DNA of 64,000 nt from Liolophura sinensis (taxonomy: Eukaryota > Mollusca > Polyplacophora > Chitonida > Chitonidae), in NCBI RefSeq assembly GCF_032854445.1, contig NC_088302.1, positions 37,392,191-37,456,190 of the forward strand. Reading direction: 5' to 3'. The position numbers and the translations under genes are program-made. The notes under the pieces were generated by a model. It ran no database searches and had not been told where the DNA came from. It worked only from the letters and a program-made list of their open reading frames with translations. Of the stretch, positions 26,536-37,027 are shown one piece after another (within the stretch, counting starts at the first letter, position 1; every line of letters starts with the position of its first letter).

Positions 26536-26775
26536 ATGTATATTTATTTATTTATTTGATTGGTGTTTAACGCTGTATTCAAGAATATTTCACTTATACG
26601 ACTGCGGTCACCATTGTGGTTGCAAGTTACGACCATGTGCAGGTTGCACGCAGACCTTCCTGAGTACGGTCGGAGAGGAAGCTAGCATGAGCTGGATTTG
26701 ACCTCACAGCGACCACATTAGTGGGAAGCATCTGGATTATTGTGCTGTGCTAACGTGCTATTCCACTAGGTTCGG
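26536..26775 (-). repeat. tRNA-derived SINE, near full length, antisense
   Basis: The tail TTTATTTATTTATTTGATTG is at the left. It is followed by GTGTTTAACGCTGTATTCAA, GAATATTTCACTTATACGAC, GCAGGTTGCACGCAGACCTT, GAAGCTAGCATGAGCTGG and GTGCTAACGTGCTATTCCAC. On the minus strand it starts with a tRNA-like head: an A-box region ending in GCACGTTAGCAC and a B-box-like TGAGGTCAAATCC. The body and an (AAAT)n tail follow. It is the best local reference for the family. It separates T2 from R2 in the cluster. Confidence 0.85.
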
Positions 26776-26799
26776 TTTGAGAAATACTTCAACGTTAAT

Positions 26800-27240
26800 T
26801 GAAGGATAAAAAAGGTTCTCAGTTCGGAAAGGGGTGTGTGTGACTTTCATAGATCTCTGATATTGCTATCACATGTATCTTCTTTAGCACTTCGTCCTGG
26901 TATCTCCGTGGCGATGGCATTTCCGTGTCCCTCCACGCCTCCTCTGATGATGGCAAGGGTATAACGAGATGCTTTGGTAAAAGTACGAGAAGATTAGATT
27001 GCAATATGGCGAGGGGATGAGGCAGCTCATAAATAAAATTTAGAAAAAAAAAACGGCCATCAGACTTCCTAGCTGCAAAGAAAGCTAATCAAAGAACCAG
27101 AAGGGCATATGCTGCTTTTTTTGCTTGATCTCTCTTAAGAATCTCATTTGGTTTACGAATTCTGTAGGACTACGGGATAAAGTAAATGTGTAAAACACAT
27201 ACTTATTTATCTATCGTTTGCTCTTTTTCAGTGAATGACC
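26800..27240 (+). repeat. cluster module R, copy 2
   Basis: AAAAAAGGTTCTCAGTTCGG, CTCCGTGGCGATGGCATTTC, ACGAGAAGATTAGATTGCAA, GCAGCTCATAAATAAAATTT and ACCAGAAGGGCATATGCTGC are almost identical to copy 4 at 33025-33480. Confidence 0.75.
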
Positions 27241-27528
27241 AACTTGGACTCTGGCGAAAAGAATGAACCCTGGTGCCTGTATGAAAAACAGATCAATATT
27301 CGCACGAATAGACTTTCATAAAAATAAATGTACCTTGTACATATATTTTACTGTGAGTACTTCAGTATTCTTCATTGATTGGAAATGTTAAGTGTTTTTC
27401 GGAAAACATTGCGTTTGAAACTAATTATACGGCGTTGTAGATTTACAATGATCTACAATGTTAAGATAAAAGCATTCAAGGCAGATTTATTTAATATTTT
27501 CTTTGCCTGTTTTCAAACGTGGAAAACA

Positions 27529-27530
<2 letters not shown>

Positions 27531-27565
<35 letters not shown>
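27531..27565. repeat. (AT)n microsatellite
   Basis: About 34 bp of pure AT dinucleotides. It sits at the same place in its cluster unit as the longer (AT)n at 33753-33807. The sequence after that longer tract corresponds to what follows the short AT tract at 29403-29416. The Penelope-like element therefore lies inside this microsatellite. Confidence 0.95.
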
Positions 27566-27566
<1 letters not shown>

Positions 27567-27727
27567 CTATAAAATAGATATATATTTTTGTAGAAATAGA
27601 GAAAGATCCCCTGATGAGGAGGAAAAAAAAATAAAACGCCTTCTTATAGGATATATGTTACCAGTAACTAAGGAACATGTTTTGCACATGTCAAAAGAGG
27701 CAGTGGTTTAGTTACATGGCGTAATAA

Positions 27728-27996
27728 ATGGATAAATCGTTGCTGGGAACAAGGTCGTATATGTATAAAGCTGTTAAGTAGCGAACAATAGAAAAATCAG
27801 TACCTAAGAGTGTCTATCCGCAGGGCGACTAGTGACGATTCGTCTTTATTAGCATCGAACGGATGACCATGCGGATAACCTGTGACATAATATTTGTACA
27901 TATACAATGAGTAATACATATACATTGAGTAACAAAAATGAACTGGTTTGACAAAATTAATCAACATAAACTATACAAACATGTGGTACATCATGA
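27728..27996 (+). repeat. left inverted arm of the Penelope-like element
   Basis: It begins ATGGATAAATCGTTGCTGGG and ends around ACATGTGGTACATCATGAT. It pairs as an inverse complement with 29135-29402, with scattered mismatches and one three-base indel near 27955. Confidence 0.9.
27815..27877 (+). ncRNA. hammerhead-ribozyme-like fold in left arm
   Basis: The outer pair TATCCGCA / TGCGGATA (stem I) is perfect over 8 bp. Inside come CTAGTGA in the place of the core CTGATGA, a stem-II hairpin closed by CGAT / ATCG, GAAC in the place of GAAA(C), and a short GG-ATGA-CC stem III. This is the segment order of a type I hammerhead. Penelope-like elements are known to carry hammerheads in their LTR-like repeats. 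Both arms share the two core changes, so the motif may be inactive or a variant. Confidence 0.4.
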
Positions 27997-28089
27997 TATT
28001 ATGAGATACGATATTAGGGCCGATGACTACTATTGAGACATGGGTTGTATTTATCTATGTCAAATTTTACATTCAACAAAGAATCTTAT

Positions 28090-29134
28090 CTCCCAAACTG
28101 AAAGCTCGATCGTTCTAAAATGTGTATGCATGCTCCACATCTAGGTTTATTGCATTAAGAGACCAATGGAGTAACAGATTTTTCTGAAAGTGAGCGCGAG
28201 TTAACATTTTTTAGGCTTGGAGCCTGTCGTTTGCTATTAATGACCTTAGATTTGGCTAGAATGTCTTTCATCCTGTCACTGTTTTTTAGAATTGGTAAAG
28301 TGTTCGCAATGATTGGGAAGATGTTGTTATTATTGGGATTATGTGTTGAAACAAATGGAATTATCTTCTCGTCAGGTTTTTTCTGTGAGGGTTCCCTCAG
28401 TTCAGTCAATGAATGACTCTGAGCGGTCCTAATTCCTTTGTCAATTAATCCTTCCGGATAACCCCTGTTGCATAGACATGATTTAAGTTCTATTAATCTC
28501 TCATTTTGTTTCGATTTTACGTCTACTATTGTACAGATTCTTCTTGCAAAGGAATGTGGGATATTTTCCCAAGTATGACGCGAGTGATTCGAACTAAAAT
28601 GAAAATAGAGTTGTGTTTCAGTGGGTTTTCGATAAACATCAGTTGATATAGAAGTCTCCTCTTTCAAGACAAGTACGTCTAAAAAGGATATTGACTTAGA
28701 ATTTACCTCCATTGTGAAGGATATTTGGGGATGAAGGTTATCGATGCTATCAAAGAGAATCGGCCCGGCTTCCTTTGGCCAGAAAATAAAACAATCATCC
28801 AGGTATCTTTTCCACTGACTTTTGAATTCTGTTGCAAAATCATGTCCAAACATGGTTTCTATTTTTTTTTGTAAAGAGATATTTCTAAATAGTCCCTTAC
28901 TAATGTTGCATATACCGCAGCCATCTTCGTTCCCGTTGCTGTCCCAAGAATTTGTACATAATGACAATCGTTAAAACGGAAGGAGTTTTCGTTTAAGATA
29001 AATTTTATACCACCTGTTAGAAATTCGTTTTTGAAGCGTTTGTCCATTGATTCGGGATGTTGATTTAACCAATATTGTATTGCTCGTGCGGAATGTTGCT
29101 ATATAAACTGTTCACATCAAAAGTGGTTATTTCG
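28090..29134 (-). pseudogene. Penelope-like reverse transcriptase, frameshifted and truncated
   Basis: Read on the minus strand, the first recognisable motif is TTFDVNSLYSNIPHE at about 29085-29130, an RT motif A. A frame change near 29076 leads to YWLNQHPESMDKRF and ILGTATGTKMAAVYATL. A second frame change in a nine-T run at 28862-28870 leads to RYLDDCFIFW (catalytic YLDD) and FLDVLVLKEE. VYRKPTETQLYFHFSSNHSR and H-TWENIPHSFARRI follow, all typical of the Poseidon/Neptune-like Penelope RT. A stop at about 28162 precedes CNKPRCGACIHIL, the Cys-rich linker that normally leads into a GIY-YIG nuclease. A further stop and loss of homology follow. The RT fingers and the nuclease are missing, so the copy is dead. 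Confidence 0.9.
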
Positions 29135-29402
29135 ACATCATGGTCTACATGCTTGTATAATTTATGTTAATTTTGTCAAACCAGTTCATTTTTATTTCTC
29201 ATTGTATGTATATATTACTCATTGTATATGTACAAACATTATGTCACAGGTTATCCGCACGGTCATCCGTTCGATGCTAATAAAGAAGCATCGTCACTAG
29301 TGGCCCTGTGGATAGACGCTCTTAGGTGCTGATTTTTCTATTGTTCGCTACTTAACAACTTTATACATGTACGACGTTGTTCTCAGCAACAATTTATCCA
29401 TG
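29135..29402 (-). repeat. right inverted arm of the Penelope-like element
   Basis: It is the inverse complement of 27728-27996. It abuts TATATATATATATA (29403 onward), and the RT frame begins directly inside its left edge. Confidence 0.9.
29252..29314 (-). ncRNA. hammerhead-ribozyme-like fold in right arm
   Basis: On the minus strand this 63-nt segment is the same length as its partner in the left arm. Stem I is TATCCACA / TGCGGATA (one A-C mismatch). The core CTAGTGA and GAAC are unchanged. Stem II is a perfect GATGC / GCATC hairpin with a 10-nt loop, and stem III is CGG-ATGA-CCG. It lies sense to the reverse transcriptase. Confidence 0.4.
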
Positions 29403-29744
29403 TATATATATATATACTAATTCACCTAAAATTTTTTTAGTATTACCATTTTAGTAATTCCAGCAGTTTGTCCGACTGATATCTACCGTGATTATTATGT
29501 TTTACAAGATTATAATTATAAGATGTCTGGCAATTTACTGGACTGGAGGTTTTTGACCTAAACAAAGAAAACTCAACTGCCAACTTTGCGGCGAAAATTT
29601 ACCATATTCGGTTCATCAACCCGGTTGTTTTACAAAATTTGGACTAGTTTTGGCAGGATTTTACTTCTAACGTCTAATTCTCTCAGTTACTAAGATTGCG
29701 AGGTTGGGAATAAATTAAGAACAAAGATCAGGAAAATCAAGCTA

Positions 29745-29965
29745 AATAGTTGAAGTGATACGTTTGCAATGTTTTTTTGTACATCCCGGGACAACTCATA
29801 AATGAAACAAAAACGTTCCATAGGATGCCAAGCGACACAGAAACCGACTTAAAGAAACAGAAAGGCATATTCCCAGTTTGTTTTTCAGTTGGCCTCTCGT
29901 AAGAGTCAAATTTCTTTTTTCTCTTGATGATCCTTCTTAAAATCTGCCCGGACGATTTGACCTTG
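29745..29965 (+). repeat. cluster module R, copy 3 (3' part)
   Basis: GGGACAACTCATAAATGAAA, ACGTTCCATAGGATG, AAAGAAACAGAAAGGCATAT and GTTGGCCTCTCGTAAGAGTC correspond to the 3' half of other R copies, especially 34840-35110. Confidence 0.65.
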
Positions 29966-30076
29966 GGACACACATGGGAAACATTTAATCATTACGTTCG
30001 CATTGCCTCTATTACTTGTTCTCAAAGTATACACGTACGTACAATTTTCGTATGGACAAAATCACGTCATTGTCCA

Positions 30077-30520
30077 GATGCACATATTCACCACACTTTT
30101 CTGTAACCCTGTCATCTCCTGTCCGAAGAAAATGTCACCAACCCTGCAGTCGTTTTGACTATCCTTCTTCCATTCCAACGGTAAAAGATCCTCCTTTTAG
30201 TCTGGTTTTAGTGCCGTTACACAGGCGAAAAGAAAGTGATTTGTAGAAGACATAAAAACTAGCTTTGGGACATCCCTAATTTTATCCTTAATTGTAAGCC
30301 TGTCAGTGGGAAAATATACTCTGGAAATTAGCTCCATCCCGAGGGTCCGGGCGTATTATCCAGAGTACAACAGTCAGGCACAGTGGACCTTTAGACAACA
30401 AGGAAAAGAACTGACTTGCTGGGATAGGTCGAAGTAGGGGGAGTGGGAAGTGTAATTTGTCCAGGCAGAACCACTACACGACCCTCCCATCATCCAACTG
30501 ACTTCCTCAAACATAAACAC
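30077..30520 (+). repeat. cluster module P, copy 3
   Basis: TTCACCACACTTTTCTGTAA, TCGTTTTGACTATCC, AACGGTAAAAGATCCTCC, GCTCCATCCCGAGGGTCCGG and GTAATTTGTCCAGGCAGAAC. It is closest to copy 5 at 35886-36325. Confidence 0.75.
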
Positions 30521-31254
30521 ATGCAATACAAAACACGATGCTACTGATCGTTTTGTAGGCCAAAAGAGCCCGAAAGAAATATGAACAGGCGACATTGATA
30601 TGGAATTCATAGCAAAACCGCTTCTAGTTCGTGACATTAAGAATACTGAATTAAATTCTCTGTAGAAATGGCCGTGTTCTTGAAGTAAGTTGCTTGAATT
30701 TATTTTTCCTTATCTAAATCAAAACACTGTCAACTTCTCGACTGTATGCTTAACAAAGTCCATAAGAATATACGAAGAAAAAGGGATAATCATTTTGCTA
30801 ACTTTGCTATTTATCTGATGCCAAAATCATTTATCCGCTGAGATCGCACGAAGAAATGTAAATGTATGAGTTACTCGTGCAGTGGTGTGCAACGTAAAAT
30901 AGGAGTTACACACGAAGAAAAGGAAGATACATCTGCATGTTATACGAAAAATCAACAAAAATAAGGTCGCGTTTAATTTTCTTTCTTTCTGTATTCTAAA
31001 GACAAAATGGAATCACTTTTGAAATCGCTTGGCCTTATTTTAATGTTCAGCATTTACAAATGTGATTATTTTTAATTATAAAACAGACATCATGTTGCGT
31101 ACTTGTAAAGGCAAAATCACTTAATTTTTGCAATGGAAGAAATTTGGTTTAGTGTAAAGACAAAATTAGCATCCTAGCAAAACATTTGAACTAGAATTTA
31201 TTGTGGGCGTGTATTTCATCAACCGGCTGCGCATGCTGAGATAAATTCGTCATG

Positions 31255-31520
31255 GCCATTTGCAGTATGGAGAAGTTTTCTTGATTTACGAAAAAGAGCT
31301 CCCTGATTTGTCATTACATGTATCATTCCTTGCAGCCCGTCTCGGTATTTCTTTGGCGATGGCATTCCCGTGTCCCATCGTTTGTAAAGTGCAAAACGAT
31401 TGGATTACAATAAGAACAGATAACGGGATGGCTTATAAATAAAATAAAAGCAATTCATTGGATTCCTAACTACACCGACATCGAATTAAAGAAGCAGAGA
31501 GGCATATTCAATGTTGTCAT
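31255..31520 (+). repeat. cluster module R, copy 4
   Basis: ACATGTATCATTCCTTGCAG, TTGGCGATGGCATTCCCGTG, GATTGGATTACAATAAGAAC and GGCTTATAAATAAAATAAAA. The leading segment (31110-31240) matches 37905-38030. The two are colinear except for the inserted 37 kb segment. Confidence 0.7.
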
Positions 31521-31530
31521 TTTTGTTGGC

Positions 31531-31544
31531 GGGGGGGGGGGGGG
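31531..31544 (+). repeat. G14 homopolymer
   Basis: Fourteen consecutive G. A second run of 13 G lies at 31791-31803. Both fall in module S of one unit and are absent from the other S copies. Confidence 0.95.
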
Positions 31545-31790
31545 TCTTCTTCCCCATTAAGGTTAAGTTAGGTGGCCTCAAAAACAGTTTTTATATTTTC
31601 CCAGCGGTAAAATCAGTACTGTAAAGTACTGTTCCGATGTGTAAATCCTTAGAGATTTTCAGTAGGATTCGTTGATTCCTTGGGTTTCTTTTAAGGAGAT
31701 GTCACAAGGCAATAGATCCCTGGGGATCTTCGCTGGTGTGGTTTATGTTTAATGCTGACATATTTTCTTTTGAGGGGAAGGAGGGGTAGA

Positions 31791-31803
31791 GGGGGGGGGG
31801 GGG
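31791..31803 (+). repeat. G13 homopolymer
   Basis: It is preceded by GAGGGGAAGGAGGGGTAGA-like G-clusters, so quadruplex formation is possible. Confidence 0.95.
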
Positions 31804-32564
31804 TGCAGAAAAAACAATTGGAGCCATCTCTAGCCTGATTTAGTACCAAGCAGCTAGGTAATGATTTCACAGCTGTTGTTGCTGCCTAGAATCTACTTAT
31901 AATACTAAAATCTAGCAACAAAAAGGCTATTTCTTGTGGGGATAGCCCTCTGGAATCAACATTTAATTACCTTCTTATAGAAAAGCGATTTAAACGAAAG
32001 CAGGTATGATAGTGTAAAATGATAGAGTCTGACCACACACAAATCATGAAGTTCGTCCATTCGATATTTTATCTCAAACAGATTTTGGACTCTCTCTTGC
32101 TCAGTCTGTCTGAATCTATGGTGTCGTCGTGGTTTTCATCTCGTGTGAATCACTGTTCTCGTCAGGAGTGAATCGTTGTTCTTGTCTCGTCTGAATCAAG
32201 GCTCATGGCCACCAGAGCTCATGGCCACATGGGGATCTCAGCCAACATCTTCTTTTTGTTTTGTATTTTTAGGAGAACTTTGATGCCAACCTTCCAAGAT
32301 TCTTTGTGTCATGCTTGGTGATAATACTTCTATGAGACAGCTGTGGGGTAATTTACAAAATACCAGCATCAGTAATACCAAATTTTTGATCCAAATGATT
32401 ATTTGTACAGCGTCCTCAACAATCGCAAAATTATGTTTCAAGTTGAAACCAGCATTTGACAACAACCCCTGAAATGGGGTATTATTAATTTTTTAACGTG
32501 AAAAAAAGAACGTGAACGTGAAAAAAGAAAAAAAAGAAGGAAAATAGAATCGCCTTATTGACCT

Positions 32565-32833
32565 CGGGCTCACCTTGACCACACTTTTCTGCAACCTTGT
32601 CATTTCTGAAGAAACTGCCCTTCACCTTGGAATGGTTTTGGCTATTCCGCTAATATTTCAACGGTGAACGACCTTTCCTTTTGGTCTGTTTTTGCTTTCG
32701 TGACAAAGACAAGAGGAAAAAAATTTGCCGGGAACATAAAAGATAGTTTCAGAAGACACCCCTCAATTTTGTCGTTAGTTCTAAGAGTGCGAGAGGTGAA
32801 AAACCACTTTGGGAAGTAAAACTATCTCGAGCC
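32565..32833 (+). repeat. cluster module P, copy 4 (deleted)
   Basis: CTTGACCACACTTTTCTGCA, GGAATGGTTTTGGCTATTCC and GGGAAGTAAAACTATCTC. The sequence then jumps directly into module T (ATATGAATTACATAGCAAAA), so the central and 3' parts of P are missing. Confidence 0.65.
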
Positions 32834-33024
32834 GTGTTGACACTAATATGAATTACATAGCAAAATCGCTCCAGGTTCGTGATGTTAAGAAGGCTGAAGT
32901 AATATGTAAAATGGATACAGCATAGTATCTTCCAACACGACATTACAATGCCTAGCTTATGTTAAGCGTGCAATGTATTACGTTCTTCCTCTTGAAATTG
33001 GCTACGCCTAGACAAATACTTCAA

Positions 33025-33480
33025 CGCCGAATAGGATAGAAAAGGTTCTCAATTCGGAAAAAAGGGCTGTGTGACTTTCATACCTCTCTGATTTGCCATC
33101 ACATATATCATCCCTAGAACTCCTTTCCCTGTGTCTCTGTGAGGTTGTCATTCCCATGTCCCACCACGCCTCCACCGATAATCGCCGGGTTATGGGTCTT
33201 TGGTAAAGTGCGAGAAGATTGGATTACAATGAGACGAGAGAACGAAGCACCTCATAAATAAAATAAAAAAAGGTCTACAGATTTCCTAGCTACAAAGAAA
33301 GCGAATTAAAGAACCAGAAGGGCATATGCTGCTTCTTTTACTTGACCTCTCTTAAGAATCTCATTTGCTCTTCAGAATTCTGTAGGAGCACGGAATAAAG
33401 TGCATAAGTAAAAAAAAACAGTTATTTATCAATCGCTCGCTGTTTTTCAGTGGACGAACCAACTTGGACTCTGGCGAAAA
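33025..33480 (+). repeat. cluster module R, copy 5
   Basis: Nearly the same sequence as 26800-27240 throughout, including AGAAAGGGCATATGCTGCTT-like and CAACTTGGACTCTGGCGAAA words. These two units look like the most recent duplication in the cluster. Confidence 0.75.
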
Positions 33481-33748
33481 GATTTAACCTCAATATGTGT
33501 ATAAAAAGGTGATAATTAGGTTCGAATAACCTCTTCCATAAAAACAGTTGTAACCAGTACCAGCATTTTACTAAAAATACTTAAGTATTTCTTAGTGATT
33601 GGGAATGGAAGCTTTTTTTGTGGAAAACAGTACGTTTGAAACTCATTATATTGCGTTGTAGATTTACAAGTTTTACAACGATCTACAATATTGATGTAAT
33701 AACCTACAAGGCAGTTTAAGTGTTTTCTTCACATATTTTCAGAGGATT

Positions 33749-33752
<4 letters not shown>

Positions 33753-33807
<55 letters not shown>
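33753..33807. repeat. (TA)n microsatellite (paralogous empty site)
   Basis: About 54 bp of TA dinucleotides. The downstream flank (CTTCCAGCAGTTTG) matches the right flank of the Penelope-like element (ATTCCAGCAGTTTG at about 29456). This shows the locus without the insertion. Confidence 0.95.
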
Positions 33808-33810
<3 letters not shown>

Positions 33811-34839
33811 CAACCAAAATCAAAAAACCCTAGAAAATACGTGTATTAAACGTTTAAGTACTTCCAGCAGTTTGCTGACAAACATGAATCATGACTAATA
33901 GTTTTAGACAGATCAGAGCTGTATGCTTACCCCACAGTCAAAATAGGTGGACAAATGTCAGCCACTTTACTAGACAGGGTTGTCTCTGAAAGGAAATGGT
34001 TCTGGATGCCTGTGGAAGGCGACGTGAGTTTTGTTTATCATAATTTCTATATGTAGGCACTAGTCATCTGAATCCATCTGCGAAATCCGCAGCCAGAAAT
34101 TCTTGTCCCATTGACATTAAGAAGACTCAAGTAATCTGAGGACATGAACCTTGCGCTAAGGTAGGTTACTAAAATAAGGAGGTGCTCCAAGGTATCAGAG
34201 CGCTACAGAGCTCTCGAGAGTGGAAGACTGCAGCGCTTAACATAAAGGAAGCCAGAACGAGGCTAACCGCCTTTACCCTTAAAACACTCAACTGCCAACG
34301 TTTCGACGGAAATTTACCATACCTAATACTCTCCATGACTGGAAATAAAGAAAAAGCGATACTCGGCACGTCAAACGGACTGCTGTCCTTCTAGGAGGCT
34401 TAGCGGCATACTCCATGAATCCTATTCTACGCATTACTATGGCTTTGAGGAGCCGGGTTGAAAGGAAATTAAGAAGAAAGCACAGGAAGATCAAACGAAA
34501 TGGGTCCATTATATGTCATATTTTTGTATACTTTATGACAAAAAATAATTACTTTTTCAATTGTAATGATTTTAAAACTCAAACAAAACACGAGTGAATC
34601 AAACGTACATCATGCTGCATAGGTTTATGAGTTTGGTTAATCCCCAAATCGCAAGGAATCCTACAAATTTCATGTTGGCTGGTTGCCCCTACAACATAAC
34701 ATCGTGTAATGAACGTGCATGTTTGACGTCAATCTGGCTTTACCGAGGCAAATTCTTCATGTGCGCCATGTGCTGTTTAGAGATCTTTGCTTATTTCAGA
34801 AAAATTGCCCCAACTTTCATATACCTACTTTTTATGTTA

Positions 34840-35110
34840 CCTCATATATCACAGCTGGCAACTCCGTCCCGGTATCTCCCGTCCCGGAGGCATTTACCAC
34901 CACGCCTCCACCAATAATCACCCGGGTACGGGTCTTTGCTTGGGTGCAGTAAGATTGGATTACCATGAATCCAGACAACGGGACAGCTCATGGAGAAAAC
35001 AGAAACGTTCTATAGGATTTCTAGCTACACATAAACCAAATCAAAGAAGCAGAAAGGCATGTTCCCGGTTTTTTTTTTGAGTTGGCCTCTCGCAAATGCT
35101 CTTTTTCTGT
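34840..35110 (+). repeat. cluster module R, copy 6
   Basis: CCCGGTATCTCCCGTCCCGG, CACCACGCCTCCACCAATAA, AGATTGGATTACCATGAATC and GTTGGCCTCTCGCAAATGC follow the R order. Confidence 0.7.
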
Positions 35111-35788
35111 TGTTGAGCCTTGAAAATCTGGTCGAAAGAATTTCCCTTGGGACATGTATGGAAAACATTTAAAAATTACGTTTGCATTGCCTCTATGGCC
35201 TCTTCTAAATATATACACATATTTTCGTATAAATACTGTCTGTATCTTTTAGAGAATAACATAAAGTAATCGTTGGGAAGTTTTCGATTAATGGTAATAT
35301 AAAGTTATAGTTGGAAACTTTACTATTAATCTGCATTTGGTAGAATAAGACTGCATTCTTACGCCATAGTCAAAACCATGTAATAAAGGTACTAATTTAA
35401 TGGAATGGTGGAAATTTTTACAAATGGATTTCTCTGAAGGAAATCCGTTCTTGATCCTGTGAGAGTCAATGTAATTGCATTTTTTCTAATTTAAAATGAT
35501 CCACGCGGGAAAAAGTCAGTGCATAGTCCGTGACCGGAAAGTTTGACCTCCATATTTGTGCTTGGAAATGCACCATCCTGTCCTTAGGTATGTTTTTAAT
35601 TGGTGGAATCAATGTATAATAAAAGCGTTCTGTGATGTATATTCGCCACAAATGTTCCAATGTGAAACCAGCATTTGACGTGGTGCAGTCCTGCACGCAA
35701 TCAAGTTCAACTCCTAAAATCCAAATCCTAAATATTATCACACTGTTGTAAGGAAAGGATGGAAAGAACGTCTAAGCGTATAAAACAA

Positions 35789-35850
35789 TACTTTTTTATT
35801 TGATTGTTGTTTTTCGCCGTATTCAAGAATATTTCACTTATACGATGGCG
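35789..35850 (-). repeat. SINE tail and proximal body, antisense
   Basis: TTTTTATTTGATTGTTGTTT, TTCGCCGTATTCAAGAATAT, TTCACTTATACGATGGCG. It ends just before module P copy 5, as at 21941-22012. Confidence 0.75.
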
Positions 35851-35885
35851 ACTCTAAACCAATATAAAAGGTCATGTCATTGTGC

Positions 35886-36325
35886 ACGTGCACGTCTTGA
35901 TCACACTTTTCTGTGATCCTTTCAGTTCCAGTCTGAATAAAATGTCACTGACCCTGGAATTGTTTTGACTATCCCGAAAAAAGACCTTCCTTTTAGTCTG
36001 GATATGTGGTTATACAGGCGGGAAGAAAATGATTTGTCGAAGTCATGAAAACTAGCTTCGGGACATCCCTAATTTTATCCTTAGTTGTAAACTTGGGAGT
36101 GGGAAAACATACTCTGGAAATTAGCTCCATCCCGAGGGTGTGGACGTATTATCGTGAGTATAACAGTCAGGCACGCTGGACCTTTAGATAACAAGAGACA
36201 AGGAAAAGAACTGACTTGCTGGGATCGGGTCAAGTAGGGGGAGTGGGAAGGGTAATTTGTCCAGGCAGAACCACGACCGGACGACGCTGGCATTCCGCGA
36301 CTGACTTGCTTAAAGACAAATATAT
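35886..36325 (+). repeat. cluster module P, copy 5
   Basis: GTGCACGTGCACGTCTTGAT, CACACTTTTCTGTGATCC, GCTCCATCCCGAGGGTGTGG and GGGAGTGGGAAGGGTAATTT. The most complete P copy. Confidence 0.75.
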
Positions 36326-37027
36326 CCAAGAGAAAAGAACGATGCCATTTATATTGATCGTTTTGTAGGCCTACATAGCTTGAAAGATATATGAACAGGC
36401 GACATTGATATGGAGTTCATAGCAAAATCTCTCCCGGTTCGTGGCATTAAGAATACTGAAGTAAGTTCTCTGCAAAAATGACCATGAGCTTGAAATAAGG
36501 AGCTAGAATAGCGTTGTACTCCAAGATATTAGGAGTTCAAAGAGTTCTCAAGGACAGTCCTCTACAGGACTTGTCTAAATAACTCGACTGGCAATTTCTT
36601 GACTATAGCACACTACATACAAGAACATGAAGAAAAAGGGATATTCGGTATGCCAACCTGGCTTTTTATCAGAAGCCGAGATCATTTATCCCGTAAGAAG
36701 GCACGAAGAAATTTTAATCTGTGAGTTACTAAGGATGTGATGTGCAACGTTAAATATGAGTTACGCACGAGGAAAAGGAAGATATATCTGCATGTTATAC
36801 GAAAAATCAACCATGATATTGTAAGGTTTTTTTTTTCTGTATTATAAAGACAAAATGCAATCACCTCGGAGATTTGATCTGTTGATTTTAATATTCACGC
36901 TTTACAAATGAGAATATTGTCATATAATTTAATTTTGCCGAATTTATGCTTGTAAGGCGCAATTCGATTGGCCAAATATTTTTTTTCCAATCAATCGAAA
37001 AAAAAATAAAGCCGCGCTCAGGTAGAA

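Larger units (their letters stand above)
27566..29402 (-). mobile_element. decayed Penelope-like retroelement with inverted arms
   Basis: An internal reverse-transcriptase remnant on the minus strand lies between two arms of about 265 bp (27728-27996 and 29135-29402) that are inverse complements of each other. Penelope-like elements are known for LTR-like repeats in direct or inverted orientation. The arms extend slightly into the RT coding sequence, so the left arm also holds a short inverted piece of RT. About 160 bp (27566-27727) lie between the left AT tract and the left arm. No GIY-YIG endonuclease can be read after the RT. The element interrupts an (AT)n tract of the tandem cluster, and a paralogous empty site remains at 33753-33807. 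Confidence 0.85.

Noticed and set aside
27611-27640. CTGATGAGGAGG followed by AAAACGCC as a second hammerhead
   Set aside because: The core heptamer is exact, but the spacer is an A-run with no complementary stem II, so no hammerhead fold is possible.
27379-27711. 110-codon frame with Ile-Tyr repeats
   Set aside because: It is made by translating the (AT)n tract and the edge of the Penelope-like insertion.
30374-30637. Similar minus-strand frames in modules P (30374-30637 and 36081-36329)
   Set aside because: They share a short peptide only because the DNA is duplicated. The other P copies are interrupted in this frame, so there is no sign of selection.
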